A DNA stretch of 64,000 bases, taken from assembly GCF_905475345.1 (NCBI RefSeq), contig NC_066593.1, positions 5,553,274 through 5,617,273 on the forward strand, in the 5' to 3' direction. This stretch comes from Vespula vulgaris. Its lineage: Eukaryota > Arthropoda > Insecta > Hymenoptera > Vespidae. The notes beneath the pieces were generated by a model. It was not told the DNA's origin. It saw only the letters and a list, made by a program, of their open reading frames with translations, and did not search any database. A program made the position numbers and the translations under genes. Of the stretch, positions 46,621-59,359 are shown piece after piece; position 1 is the first letter of the stretch; every line of letters begins with the position of its first letter.

Positions 46621-46959
46621 CGTCGTCGCGTTGTCGTCATCTCTGTCTCTCTCTCTCTCTCTCTTTTTTTCCTCCACCTTCCCTCCCGCTCTCTTCGTCT
46701 CTCTCTCTCTCTCTCTCTCTCCCGCTCTCTGTATTTCTTTCTCTCTCTCTTCCTCTCTCACCGATGCTCGGGCATGCGCGCGTGCGTGCACATCAAGCGC
46801 ATCTCATAAATAAAACATTCCCTTTCGTGGTGAGCATCTCGTACTCGAGTAGTCGACGTCCGTATTAAATCGTAGTCCGAACATCGTTTACTCGTATACA
46901 CGAGCACGAGCAAGTTAATGATAAGCACGATAATCGCGAAAAATTCCCTAAATTCTTTC

Positions 46960-46991
<32 letters not shown>

Positions 46992-47131
46992 ATGTGTTAT
47001 TGCTTTGGATAGTTTTCACGTTTTATCAAAGTGTCTTAATGACGTGACACTGACTAAAAGATTTCTAATATTAGTAAACTTGGTAGATAGTGTAAAAGTA
47101 GATAGATTCATTCTACTACCTATGTAATACT

Positions 47132-47890
47132 CGGAAATTTTCGACGTGAGATGAAAATATTAGATATCACACAGATATGTCTAAGTATTCATTTAACGTT
47201 TATTATATAGATATGTTTATATATACGTGTACGTTTTTGTTCTTTCTTATATAAATCTTACTAATACTTATAAATTTGTATATAAGACAGATAAAAAATA
47301 TGAAAGCGTTGAATTCAATATATTCTACACTAATGAAAAGTCTACGTACGGGGATCATTGTTATCTATTATGTTTCTCACACATACCTGTGCTTTATACT
47401 TATTATAAATATTTATTATACTTGTCTGCATGTAAACGTATACTTTTTATTGAAAAAGTCAATTTGATGTCGATGAGATACATCTAAATAGATCGTTAAG
47501 AAATGCACCTATCTATGTATGCACGCGGAAATTATCGACGTGAGATGAAAATATAAAAGCGTTAGATCCAACATATCCTAAACTAATATTATACATCTAT
47601 TTGTGACCTATGAAATCATCCTTATATAGTATGTCTATCACATATTAGTACCTACATACCTAGCTACACCTATTATAAATATTTATTATAACTGCATATA
47701 CATATACGTAGACATAGATCTAACTACGTCTATGGATGAACGTAGATCTCTTTTTACTTAAAAATTGATCTTATCACGATTAGATAGATCTGAGCAAGTC
47801 GTACATAAGTATTTGTGTAGCTGCGTGGAAATTTTCAACACGAGATGAAAATACAATGGCGTTGGACGAAACGTGTTTGAAACAACGTCG
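47132..47890. repeat. Three diverged direct repeats
   Basis: A 29-base element CGGAAATTTTCGACGTGAG... recurs at 47132-47160, 47526-47554 and 47826-47854. It is followed by GCGTT(G/A)-(A/G)A-type sequence at 47306, 47560 and 47860, and copies 1 and 2 share more sequence, including TATTATAAATATTTATTAT. Spacing of the first element is 394 and 300 bases. It looks like an old tandem duplication with later insertions or deletions. Confidence 0.75.
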
Positions 47891-47899
47891 ACGAATGCC

Positions 47900-49750
47900 G
47901 CGCGTGGGAAGGTAAATGTACGAAGTGTAGTATCCTAAGTACATGAGGCCTCGTGGTTTAGATCTCGATTAGGTTGGTATAGTATATCCACGCGCAACGC
48001 GCGCACACGGACGCCTCCGCGGGTAGCTTTTCGCATCTACAAGATGCTCGAGGCCCGATAGAGTCGTCATGTGCCTCCTCGTAATCAGGGGCTCTCAATT
48101 GTTGGAGCATGCAAGGATTATTCGTCCTCGTAGGACTGGAACTCTTCCTTTTTTCTCGAGTACATACTTCGAGAGAAGATTTTACGACGATAGAGAAGGA
48201 AGCTTTACGATCACAAGAAGAGAGAAAACTTTTCAGTGAAACGAACGAGAGAGGATTAATGTCGATCGACGTTCTTAATGAATTGGCGATAATAAATAAT
48301 CGACATTGTCACGTGACATGGATACATTAATGAAAGAACATGATTAAGATATTTTTGTTAAAATTTTTGTAAAAGACAAACTTGTTGGAAAGATGAAAAG
48401 TATTGTTGATTGAATATTTTTTAATCAGGAAAGAATGATTCGTCTAACTTTCGTTGAGTAGTTATATTTTAATTATTTGATATCAACAAGGATATACAAA
48501 AAAATATATATATATATATATGTATTATACATGGTATCGGTATTCTTAAAGAGGATATGATTTTGTTTAAATCATATTTCATTTTTCAGGCGTAACTATC
48601 CTAATAAACATCATATCAAACGTTTTATTAAACTCATTTCTTTTACTTTTCATATAAATATTTTTTCATATAAACGATCTTCCTATATCTTAAGAATCAT
48701 TCTTCGATATGAATGAAAAAAGACGGAAATTGGTCAGACATTTTAGCGTTCTTAACTTAGCAGTTAGTTCTACATATTATCGTTTAAATACCACAGGTTA
48801 TCAAGTTCATTCGCTACATTTGTGATATAAAGTGTAGTAAGCATAAATACATTAGGATACTAAAGTCTTCGGAAAAGAGGATATTTGTTAAAGGTTTTTT
48901 CAAACGTATACTTCCTTTTTTTCTTTTCTTCTTTTTCTCTTTCTCTCTCTCTCTCTTTCTTTATAACTAGTTTATCGTTTCCAGGATAAAATCTTTCTTC
49001 TTAGATGGAAATTCCATACTAGTATATAAGTGCAACGTTGATATCAGGTTCCGCGAATCGACTAGGTATTTTCCGCTTGGTTGTACTAATGCCGCGAAGA
49101 TGTAACGTTTTATTAATTGGCGGTTCTAATCTCTACCCAGAACTACCTAGTGCGATACTAAAGCGACGATATATCGCGATGCACGAGCGTATCAAAGGGG
49201 AATAGAGTAAGTTACCGACTTTATCGTGCCTTGCGTTCCGCCTATTTAAGAAAGGCACGCACGAGATATTAATCAATAACCAGCACAGCACCACTAACCA
49301 ACGATGACCCGTAATGATATCGGAAGGTGCAACTGGCGACTTTCAGGCGTGCCCGATGATAAATAAAAGATTATTGAAAGTGACTTTGAGACTAAGTGAA
49401 TTTTTCTTCCTCGGTAGAATTCGAGGGCTTCGCAGAACGAAAAAATTAATTAAGGAACACGTACACCTGTATATTTCCTTTTCTCTCTCTCTTTTTTCCT
49501 TCTTTTGAAAATTAATTTTAATCTTTAGGGATGTAAAATGAAAGCCGTAGAAGATTCTTTATAACATTATTTCTTGTTATTTAATTTATCAGAATTTATA
49601 AAGAAAATTTTATCTTTAGTACCGTGTAATAAGACTCTTTCCATTCCTACGTAATAAAATTAAATAAAAATAATTCCTCTATCTACGTGGTAGAAGCATT
49701 CGACGATAACGAAGCACTAATTTCATGACGTGTCTCGTGTGAATAAAGCT
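47900..49750. other. Intergenic, no supported gene
   Basis: A short GC-rich stretch at 47880-48120 (with CGCGCAACGCGCGC) precedes AT-rich sequence. The plus frame 48109-48330 is open for 73 codons with no motif. No splice pair or promoter is convincing. Confidence 0.6.
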
Positions 49751-49754
49751 TTAA

Positions 49755-49930
49755 AGTTGTGGCTACATCAGGTAATTGTGTCCACCAATACGGAGACACG
49801 CGTCCTGTTGCTTAATGGTACTCACTTCGAAGACTCGTACCTCGTCTGGTATTAATATATCAATCATCGTGGTTGAGTTAAATGGCCGTATCGGGGCCGG
49901 TGGTCATTAAAATTCATTTGCCTCCGATTC
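49755..49930. promoter_or_regulatory. Candidate regulatory block
   Basis: Contains CCACCAATACGG (CCAAT core), TTGCTTAATGG, TATTAATATATCAATCATCG and GGTCATTAAAATTCATTTGCC. Mixed composition, no coding frame, ends at a CT repeat. Confidence 0.25.
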
Positions 49931-50104
49931 ACAGCTCTCTCTCTCTCTTTCTCTCTCTTTCTCACTCTCTTACTCATCTCTCCCACGTCTCTTTATATTC
50001 TACTAGCGATACACCTCTTTTCTTTTTCTTTCCACACCATTCCAGTGCTAATCATCGAGACGGCGAATCTTACTCCAAGATGCCTTTAATGTGGCAGCAA
50101 TGAT

Positions 50105-51753
50105 CACGAACGAAACGAGAAAGCTCGTCGTAACTTCGACGAGGAAGAAGATGAGGAGGAGGACGACGACAACGAAGTCGACGACGAAGGCCACAATGGG
50201 AGCCTGTGGATGATTAATGACGATCGAGCATCTTCGAGGAGCCGTTAATGAGGCGATGACTCGACCAACTCGCTAACTAGCACCTTTCGAAGCAAGGTGC
50301 AGCAAACCGTTTCTTTCCCAGTCGATTTTTCGATAATGACGTAACAACGACTCCCCAATATTTTCGGAATATTGCGTAAAGTTTATACGAAATTTTTCTG
50401 TTATATGTTCGTTTTTCGATCTTCAAGTTAATTAATTCGTCCTTAAATCACTTATCCAATTTATAGATTTCGATGAGAAATTGTAGATTTGCGATGAAAT
50501 ATTTGTTTCATTTCAAATACCTTTAAAGTACGTATATTTAAATATTATAAATGATCGAAGAAGTAAATTAGTTAGTCCTTCTCATATATGTGATATAAAT
50601 TGGATTTAATATAATTAGTTAATCGAACTCTATTTACTTTTTATAAACGATTATGATTTCTTTCAAATTGAGTCACCTAATAAGGAAACTAATTCGAGTT
50701 TCTTGAAAATCACTTACGTGACTCAACGTACTTATATATAGGTATATCTATACAATGCGTTCGTTTTTAAAAACGAGGGACATAATCGGAGCGTTTATGA
50801 ATATAACGTGAAAATCAAATATCTCTCGCGCTTTTCTACTTGGGTGCGGCTAATGAGCCGTAAATCACAGCAAACGCAGGGAAAGTTCGAAACTACGTTG
50901 CTCCGCATGTCCGCGTAGGTGCGGCATAAACTTCAACGTAATTACCATCGGAACTCGACACTGACAAATTTCTGTTGGTCGATTATTTTTCGATGGTGTT
51001 TCGTGCACCAACGTACACGTATTTACGTATTAATTCGGTAAATAAATCGAAGAGATCGTATCACTAGCCTTTTGTTCCTACAGATCGGTCACTAATCTTT
51101 AAATACGCTCATAAAAGAACGAGAGAGAGAGAGAGAATCAATTTGTGCGATGCTAATGATGCATGAAAAACTTAGATTTATATTCGTTCCTTCAGCAATA
51201 ACGTACCTAAGTATATTTACACGTAGAATTGAATACTAAGTTACGATAAAAATGTATAGATTTTAAGTGCGATTGAGTGTTACTTAATTAATTATCTCGT
51301 TCTGTGTGAATGCATGAGATATACCTTTGTACGTTCATGATTAATTTTTTTCTTGTCGATTTAAATGGAAATAAAGCATGAGAACGTATGAAAGCATGTT
51401 TATGATGAACACCCGATATGAAACAAACTGAAAGAAGAGGAAAAAGAAGAAGAAAAAAAAAAAATGAAAAAAAAGGAAGAGGAAAGAAAAGAAAAAGAAA
51501 GGAAAACAAACGAAAAGTATAAGAAGAGGTTCGAATCTATGGGGGGTTGAACTTAAACAAGCTCGGGCATCCCAACATTTTCATATCTAGCGACACTATA
51601 GAATCGCATCTGCATACAATGTGACGGTACACGATGGTGGATCGGTTGCATTGGTGTCTTCTTCCTGGTAAAACTTGCGAGCATGTATACATATATCTGC
51701 ATGTATACAAATATACTGTGATATATTTATATATATACAGGTAGTATATATAC

Positions 51754-51785
<32 letters not shown>

Positions 51786-52806
51786 AGATAAAGACGCGTA
51801 GGTTAATAAAAAAGAGAAAGAAAAAAATCAAAGAAAAGAAAAGAAAAGAAAAGAAAAGAGTAAACATAAAACATCCAAGATGTCTCCGGTCGATTCCGCT
51901 CGATCGGCGGAGGGCTACCATGATTTCACGACGGGGGGCAAATTAAGTTGTGATTATCTGTCGATGCGATTTAAAACCGTGCCCTCGAAGCAGCGGTGTG
52001 TCCTAAAGAGTCAGCCCGTTTCACTCGCATGAGCTTCGAAACGAAACGAAACGAAGAGAGGATAGTCTTGGAGTGTTCATAAAGAGGACGAAGAAGAAGA
52101 AGAAGAAAGAAGTCAGAGAGAGAAAGAGAAAGAGAGAGAGGGAGAGAGAGAGAGAAAGAGAGAGAAGTTGAACGAACAGATAGATAGATAGATAGAATGA
52201 GAGGGAGAAAGAGATGTGTGTCTTCGTGAAGGCAGAAACAAATAGCTATTGTCTGTGGCAAGGCACGGCAGTGCGGCCCCTGAGGAGCATCTATCACCTG
52301 CTTATCACGATTATACCACTCTCGCCTCTCTCCCAGCCTCCGCTACTCCCTCTTTCTCTTTCTCTTTCTGTTTCTTTTTCTCTTTCTCTTTCTCTTTCTT
52401 CTTCTTCTTCTCTTTCTTCGTCTTCTTCGTCTTCTTCTTCTTCTTCGTCTTCTTCTTCTTCTTCCTCCTCCTCCCTTCTTCTTCAACTTCTTCTTCATCC
52501 ACCTTTACTCCTCTCCGGTTTCTTCCGACGCCTTGGCTGGCCCAAGAGTGAGACGTCTTCCTCCGCCTGGCTGCCTTCCTTTTTGCTCAATTTCCAAGCC
52601 TTCCAATGACCTCCAGCTTCGCGAACGCGAATAAATAATTAGCAGCGTGGCGTACCAGCCAAGTATCTTGGCGAATAGGTACCTACACGCTCTATCTCTT
52701 TCTCTCGCGGCTCCTGCCATATTTTATTAGCACCCTGAGAAATATGGCCCATTAGATATAATTTCGATAAGAGGATTTTATACGAGTATTGGATATCTCT
52801 TCTCCT

Positions 52807-52875
<69 letters not shown>

Positions 52876-54320
52876 CCAGCACATCGTGTTTTATGCCAAG
52901 CGACCATTTATATTTAGATCTAATAACTTACGAGCTAGTCGCGCTCGCGCGAATAAATGCTTGTAATAATAGCGTTTCGTGCTGCTCGTAAAAGTAGCCC
53001 GTGACAAAGGGTACGATATATCAGAGAGTTTAACGGCGAAATCATTGACATTTTTCTCTTGTATCGATTGAAGAAGGAAAGAGAGGGGAGAGAAAGATTC
53101 GACCTTTCTGCCTCGATAAAATCATTCTGATATTTTTCCAGGAAGATGATCCCCCGAATAAGATGTAAATACATACCTATCTACTTTAGTCTTCTTATTT
53201 GGCGAAAACAAGAAAAGAGAAGAAAAGATGACTCATAAGAGAAAAACAAAGATAGAAAGAGAGAGAATGAGAGAGACATGGTAACCCGATGCCAGTCTCA
53301 CGAGAATGAGAATCGCGAGTAATTAGACGAGACACGAGGCCCTTTTGCTGTTACAAGAAAGACAGAAGATACGGCAAAGGCTTGTTTCCTGGCTCGACGG
53401 TGTCGGCTTCGAAAGAGTTTAGGACGCAAGAAAAGGCTAAGGGAATAAAAGAGAAACAGAGATAGAAACAGCTGACTCGAGGGGGATCTTTTCCAACGGG
53501 TACATTACCAACGCGAGACTCGTATAAATATATCCACGAGCTGGACGATAGCGATCTGTACCGGCAGGAACATTTGTTGCCTGATGTCCATCCGTTCGGG
53601 TTGCTAACTGAGAGCACTTCGATAGTCCTGTCTCTTTCTTTCTTTCTTTCTTTTTTTCTTTCTCTATCTCTTTCTCTTGTTCCCCTCTTGGATTTTCTTG
53701 CGGAAAGGACGAAGAAGATAACCTGCTCGTTATCATCCTCAAATAGAAGTGACGTACAAAAAATTGCCTAAATCAATGGCTATTCTTTCGCATCGAAAGC
53801 TCCAGCTACCAAACGGCTATGTAAACTCCAGCGTAGCATCGAAATTCATTCGGAATGAGACGTAGAACTTTCGGTTTCGATTTCAACTTAAACGAAACGA
53901 GCTTCGGTTTCGTTTCCATCTTGACGATAAAAAACTCTAAGAAAAAGAGATACGTGTTGGATTTGTTAAAAGTGAACTTTCAAACGAATGCTACTAGAGA
54001 GCTTGGACTACTAGCTATTCTTAGTTATAAATGTATGTGTCGGTTTGTATGTCTTCTTTTTTCCTTCTTTTTTACTGATGATGGTTAGGATGATAATAAT
54101 AATAATTTAACATCTCTTCGAAGAATCATTCCATTTCATGGAATTCCAAAGACGAGCGAGCAGGTCTCGTGCGACACGAAAAGGTCAAGCAGTCATGGAA
54201 CCGTTAAGTTTCCAAAACAAAAGGTAATTTGTTAACCGAACACGTTCCTAAAGAGACCATAGGCGCAACGGTACCCGCGAGATCTTCGTCGGGATAGGAT
54301 CGCATAACGCAGTCCGTCAC
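50105..54320. other. Intergenic, no supported gene
   Basis: Includes GAC/GAG triplet-rich sequence (50130-50200), a block with CGGCTAATGAGCCG (50847-50860), AT-rich sequence, purine-rich stretch 51425-51525, TATG repeat 51763-51785, AAAAG repeat 51834-51858, TTC repeat 52395-52480 and a CT tract 52809-52872. The GC-richer stretch 52500-52620 is open in several frames without motifs. Confidence 0.6.
52809..52872. repeat. (CT)n microsatellite
   Basis: Pure CT for about 62 bases. Confidence 0.95.
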
Positions 54321-54396
54321 AGTGGGTCTTTGGGTTCTTCTGGACCATCCAAACTACTTCGTAGAAACGTATCTCGGCGAAAACATCTGGATCCAA

Positions 54397-54438
<42 letters not shown>

Positions 54439-54779
54439 GAGGGAAGAGAGAAAGAGAAACCAACCTGTCCAAAGTCGAGTTCTTTCGTTCGAATGTCCTC
54501 CTCGTTGGGTCCTAGATTAATTTCAAAATATACTTTGGTCACCGTAAAGAGACTAATCTGTGCTCAATTTATTCGACGTCATCAAAATTTGGTCGAAAAA
54601 TGTTTCGATCCCTTTGGAAGAATGAACTTAGTCATACTTATCTCTTTTTCGTATCTGCAAAGAAAGGTTGATATTCTCGCGAATGAAAAAAGATCGGAAG
54701 GAGAAAAAGAAGATGGTGGAGGTAGCCGAGAGTCGTGGTATTAACCGGCCATAGCTCTAATGAATTCTATCTTGCTGCA

Positions 54780-54780
54780 T

Positions 54781-54821
<41 letters not shown>

Positions 54822-55933
54822 AAACGAGAAGGATGTAGAAAGAGAGAGGCGTAGAAAAGCTGTAGCTGGTTTTGGCGTAGGAGCAAACTCCTTTCTTGTT
54901 AATAAAAGGCAAGATGGCGAGCAGCAGGGGTCCAGCGAGGAACCACAGCCCTCCTGTGGCTTTGACGGCTCTATCCCGCTCTTGTTAGGAGCTAACGAAG
55001 ACGCGGAGATCTCACTCGGAGTTGGTGGAAAGGAGACGCATGAGCTACGAACGGCTCCTGTGGTGCTGAGCTCGGTGGTACGTGTCGCTATCGCGCGCTT
55101 AAACACACCTCGCGCATCGCTCAACCGATGACCGTTTGTTTTCTTAAGGACCATCTTCGCTTCCTGCGCGAACGTCTCACCTCGTCTTGTACTTTAGCGC
55201 GAATAAAGGACCAAGAGAGATTAACCCTCTCCTACGCTTCCCCGTTGATCTTAGAAAATAAATGGCCGTTGTTCGATCGTATCGCAGCGAATGCCTATAC
55301 CTAATCAAATCGAAGATGATCTAGGAATTTGAAGATAATGGTCAATATCAAGAAAAAAGAGAGAGAGAGAGAGAGAGAAAACACAAAGCGATGCATCTTC
55401 CTTTTTAACATTCATATCAAATCCAGTTCTTTTTTCGTTTTGTCTTGTTTCCTTTTTATATTTTTAACCATCGTTCTGAACGCTCGAAATATTTTTATTA
55501 ATTCAGTATCGTACCAAATATACGACGTTACTTTTATTTGATAAAGATCGGAAAAGAAATAAAAAGAAATGATTAACAAATGACTTCCCCCTTTGAAGAA
55601 TAATAATAACGAAAAGAGTGGGAGTAAGAGAAAGCGATGGAACGACGATGCAAAAGAAGAAAAGAAACAGACAAAAGAAAAAAATAAAGGAGGTGGTGTT
55701 AGGCGAGTAGGAGGAGGAGGTGGAGAAGGAAGAAGAGAAGACGGGAGGGCAGGAAGTTTCTCCCTATCGCGGATGAGATCGGATCGTTGTACGTTCCCTC
55801 TCTATCTCGCAAAGGTACCAAGAGGAAAGTAAGTACTCTCGAGTGATGTTGGTATAGCAAAAGACTGTCCGGTGATGAGCGTCATTACCCCCACCCACCT
55901 GAAAGGGGCCAGGAGGGCCGTACTGTCGGCCAT
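54780..55933 (-). CDS. Candidate two-exon minus-strand gene of unknown function
   Basis: Model: exon A 55933-55899, exon B 55191-54780. Exon A starts at an ATG in CCAAGATGGCC (strong Kozak context and YY1-like motif), reads MADSTALLAPF and ends at TTTCAG|GTGGGT in phase 2. About 700 bases on, the acceptor CTTTATTCGCGCTAAAG|T supplies the one base needed. The frame then stays open for 136 codons to a TGA at 54780, giving about 148 residues. The middle has a Ser/Pro-rich part and a Cys cluster (CGSSLDPCCSPSC); the end is Ser-Leu repeats from a CT microsatellite, which is suspicious. No domain is recognised. The plus strand is also open across exon B. GC content is higher than in the flanks. It could instead be a non-coding RNA or CpG-rich regulatory DNA. 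Confidence 0.22.
55200..55600. other. Sequence between the candidate minus-strand exons
   Basis: Contains a short GA tract (55358-55378) and AT-rich sequence. It would be the intron of the two-exon model; nothing else is supported. Confidence 0.4.
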
Positions 55934-56072
55934 CTTGGCTTGAAATCACGGAGCCCCTCGGAGTGCCTCGAAGCGCGCGAGGCTGACCGACGGGTGGCCT
56001 CGGCACCTCCTCACCTCCTTCTCGTCGAGACACCACCTCGGTGGTAGACGATGGCGTGCCGCCGTCGTGACT
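55899..56072 (-). other. Alternative reading of exon A as an internal coding exon
   Basis: In another frame the minus strand is open from a possible acceptor CTGTTAG|AG at 56073 to the same donor at 55899: exactly 58 codons, phase 0 at both ends, beginning SHDGGTPSSTTEVVSRREG and ending QYGPPGPFQ. The pyrimidine tract before the acceptor is poor. This reading and the MADSTALLAPF start are mutually exclusive. Either would make the donor CAG|GTGGGT real. Confidence 0.2.
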
Positions 56073-56099
56073 CTAACAGTTACTTAATTGGAGAATTAC

Positions 56100-58130
56100 G
56101 CTCAACGAACTGGCGCCACCAGCCTCCGTCACTGTTCTCTTTCTCTCTCTTTCTCTGTCTCTCTCTTTTTCACTCTCTATCTTTGTCTCTATCTCTTTAA
56201 GCAGTAAGTTCTAATCATCGATATTACTAATAGTACTCTCGATCTAAGGAAAAGATCGAGTTTTTGTCTGTTAACGAGGAAACATTTTCCTGATCTTGAA
56301 ACTTTTTACAAATCACCGGAGGTATATGTTAGATGGATACTTAGAAACAAATTATTAGTTTGAGACGAGGAAACTAATATTAACTATTGCTTTGAGAAAT
56401 AGTATAGAAGTAAGTATAGAGGTTCTCAAAGTTTCCAAGTTCTTTGAAATAGAATCGTTTGATTAATTTCCTTCTCTCGTATAACGTTCTTTTAACAATC
56501 GTTTCGTCGCAAGGAAAGATTTGTATTCCTGTTTACTCGCCAGTCAGATACTGATAGATAGATAGATAGATGGATAAAAGAAATTAAAAGATGATAAATA
56601 TAAACCCTCGATATGTTATTTCGAATTGTATTAGAATAATTTTAATGACAAACTTCAACAAATGTTTACTTTCCTAAAATCCGATTACAAGTTCAAACTT
56701 TATTCTCCGTGGTGTTAAATTTCTCTTTCAAATTGATGCACACGTAGGTGAGCGCGAGCCGAAACGCGCCAAAGTTATTTCTTCTTCCTCCATTTTCTTT
56801 TTCGTCTTTTTCTACCTTTCTCTCTCCTCCTCCTTCTCTCTCTATCTCTCTCTCTCTCTCTCTCTCGTGCACACACACACTCCATTTGTAGGGATGCTCG
56901 AGAACAGTATTTGTTTTGCCCGGTGCAGATGAGCTCGGCATTCTCCTCCTTCTTTCATCCCCACTACCATTGTCCTTCTCCCTACCACCCTTCTAGCTCT
57001 TCACCATCCTTCTTCTTCTTCTTCTCTTCTTCCTCCTCCTCCTCCTCCTTCTTCTCATCCTCCTACTCTTCCTCTTCATCCAAGTCTTCGTCTACCCGAC
57101 TAAGAGAGAGAAGCCGCACCTCACGCCTCTCGTTGCTTCATTTGTTTATCGGCCCTCTTTATTACCTGCAATTTGGCGCTGGCTCGCGCGAGGATAATTT
57201 CATATTGGTTTTCTGTCCCTCTCCTCCCTCTTCTTCTTCTTCATCATCTTCTTCTCCTTCTTCTTCTTCTTCTTCTTCTTCTTCTCTTTCATCTCCACCT
57301 CTTTACCTTTAATCCCTTCTTTTTCTTTTCTCTCTTTCTTTCTCTTCAGATTGTTTAGACCTCGGCGATTTTGAAGTCTCTACATTTTATATTTTTCTCT
57401 TATTGAAATTCTGACATTAATATAATAATAATTTTCTCGTTAGTTTGTTAACGTTGGATTACGTTTGTTTTTATTATATTCGATCATATACTTTTCGTAT
57501 AAGCAGCAACTTTATCAGCAATAAATAGTGTTTTTATCTTTCTCTCTTTTCTCTTGAACAGTATGTTTTGATAGGTCTACAAAATGATAAGGAACCCGGT
57601 ATTCCAGCTTATTGTACATCAGAGTCCATGGATATTAAAAGAGGGTATTGATTTTCTCGAATAACATCATTCGCGACTGGCCCTCCCCCGTACTGTCTTA
57701 ATCTTCCACTTTGACGTAATAACACATCGATTTTCCTTCCATTATTTGAATCTCTTTCTTTTTTCAGCTATATAATCGCGCTGAGAAATACATAGTGAGT
57801 ATGAAAAAGGTGTTGAAAAATCTTTTGACGAATATCGATCTGGACAAATTTTATTTCTAAAAGAAACAAGAATCCTTTTCAATTACAACTTCGTCTCATC
57901 AAAACATTCAAACAGTCCTACTTGCTGATTTTCCATTGGACAGACCTATAAAAATTTTCTACGCGTTTCTATAGTCATTGGAATTATATAATCGTTAGAT
58001 ATAAACTGTACAAATAATTTAGAAGATTTAACAAAGTCTATTCTGAATTTTTAAATACATAATCGCGAGTTTGTTCAGCTTCTCTTAGACCGAAGCTTAT
58101 AGGCTGCAAATGAAAAATTCATAACTCTAT
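56100..58130. other. Intergenic, no supported gene
   Basis: CT-rich 56130-56190, GATA repeat 56552-56572, CT 56833-56865, TCC/TTC-rich 56940-57080 and TTC repeat 57228-57290. Between them, 57090-57210 is of mixed composition with CTCTTTATTACCTGCAATTTGGCGC-type words (a TTTATTAC posterior Hox-like core) and may be regulatory. 57350-58080 is AT-rich and empty. Confidence 0.55.
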
Positions 58131-58139
58131 ATCGTCGTG

Positions 58140-58440
58140 GTCGACAAAAAGGGGATCGTTTATGGTACCACCGAAGTATGTATATTCACTCTCTTATCTC
58201 GAATACGTCGAGAGCATGTTGCGGAAGGATAACGCCCGAAGGAAAATGCGAATGGAGGCGTCGAAATCAGCGAGATGGTTTGTACGTATGCTCGAGGTGA
58301 TTTAAAACGCTGACCGTTACCACGCCCCCACGCCCTTTTCCACCTTCGACGTGGGGGCCCCGAAGGGCCGTACAAAAAAGGCGCAAAGGGCAGCGGCTTT
58401 CAGCACAAAATATCGTTGCTTACCTTGCGCGCGAGAGAAG
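58140..58440. promoter_or_regulatory. Candidate GC-rich promoter or enhancer
   Basis: Holds TTACCACGCCCCCACGCCC (two overlapping KLF/Egr-type sites, about 58318-58336), GTGGGGGCCCCGAAGG and GTTTATGG. A minus-strand donor GCGCAAG|GTAAGC lies near 58421. It may mark a minus-strand transcript start; no coding frame is convincing. Confidence 0.25.
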
Positions 58441-58929
58441 TATGAAAGAGAGAGAAGGAGAGAGAGAGAGAAAGAGAGAGACAGAGACAGGGAGAGAAAA
58501 AGAAAGAGAGAAAGAGAGAACGCCTGAGGTAGATGAAGACGCGAGGTAATCGCGCGGCTCCGCGCTTCGCAAAAATAATTATGCGTTCTGACCGGCGTCG
58601 CTGTTTGTTAAAATGTCAGGAGGGAGTAGGCGAAGTGTCGGGATACTCGAATGTTTCAGCCGCTTTATCTTCGAAGCGCCTCTCTCTTCTCGCGGGGAGC
58701 TCCTTCGTTAGGGTTAAAATCCTGTCTCGAAGTTTGTTTCAAACTTATGGGACTCTGCCGGATCATTCATCTGTAATCTATATACGTATATATATATATC
58801 TATATACACAGGATTTCAGAAGAATATTTTTTTTCTTTGAATCCCAGAAATAATAAACGATCGAAGAGTGTTCCGTTGATTTCGATGCTGAAGGAATTAA
58901 AAGTGTTTCATTGGATATTAAATACGTGG

Positions 58930-58998
58930 CGTTTTAAGTACGTTAGAAAATTTCCTAGCATGTGTCGTTTTAAGTATATTAGAAAAGTTTCTAAGAGA
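58930..58998. repeat. 36-base tandem duplication
   Basis: CGTTTTAAGTA followed by TTAGAAAA and TTTCTAAG-type sequence starts at 58930 and again at 58966, with a few substitutions between the two units. Confidence 0.85.
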
Positions 58999-59280
58999 GT
59001 TTAGGAAAGGTAAGAACGAGACGAATAGAGAGTATAGGAAGAAAAGCTTAAGGAGAAGACGACAAGGTTATCCATGAAATGACTGTTTGTTCGTTCTTGT
59101 GGTTCAAATTTTAGTTAGCTAGCTAGTCTTCCATCACTCCTACTTCAACGCAGGACCTGCTGTGACTGTCTTTCAAAAACGGATTAGGGGTAGGCGGGCA
59201 AGTGATAATCTGCAGGTGACCGTAACAATCGTTTCTACGTTTAACGGATGACGATGCGCGTTAGGGAGAAAAAGAATGAG

Positions 59281-59286
<6 letters not shown>

Positions 59287-59352
<66 letters not shown>
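59287..59352. repeat. (GA)n microsatellite
   Basis: GA dinucleotides with AAAG interruptions. Confidence 0.95.
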
Positions 59353-59359
59353 TATGTGT

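Noticed and set aside
51524..51540. GGTTCGAATCT, a tRNA B-box-like word
   Set aside because: No matching T-arm stem, A box or acceptor stem can be built around it.
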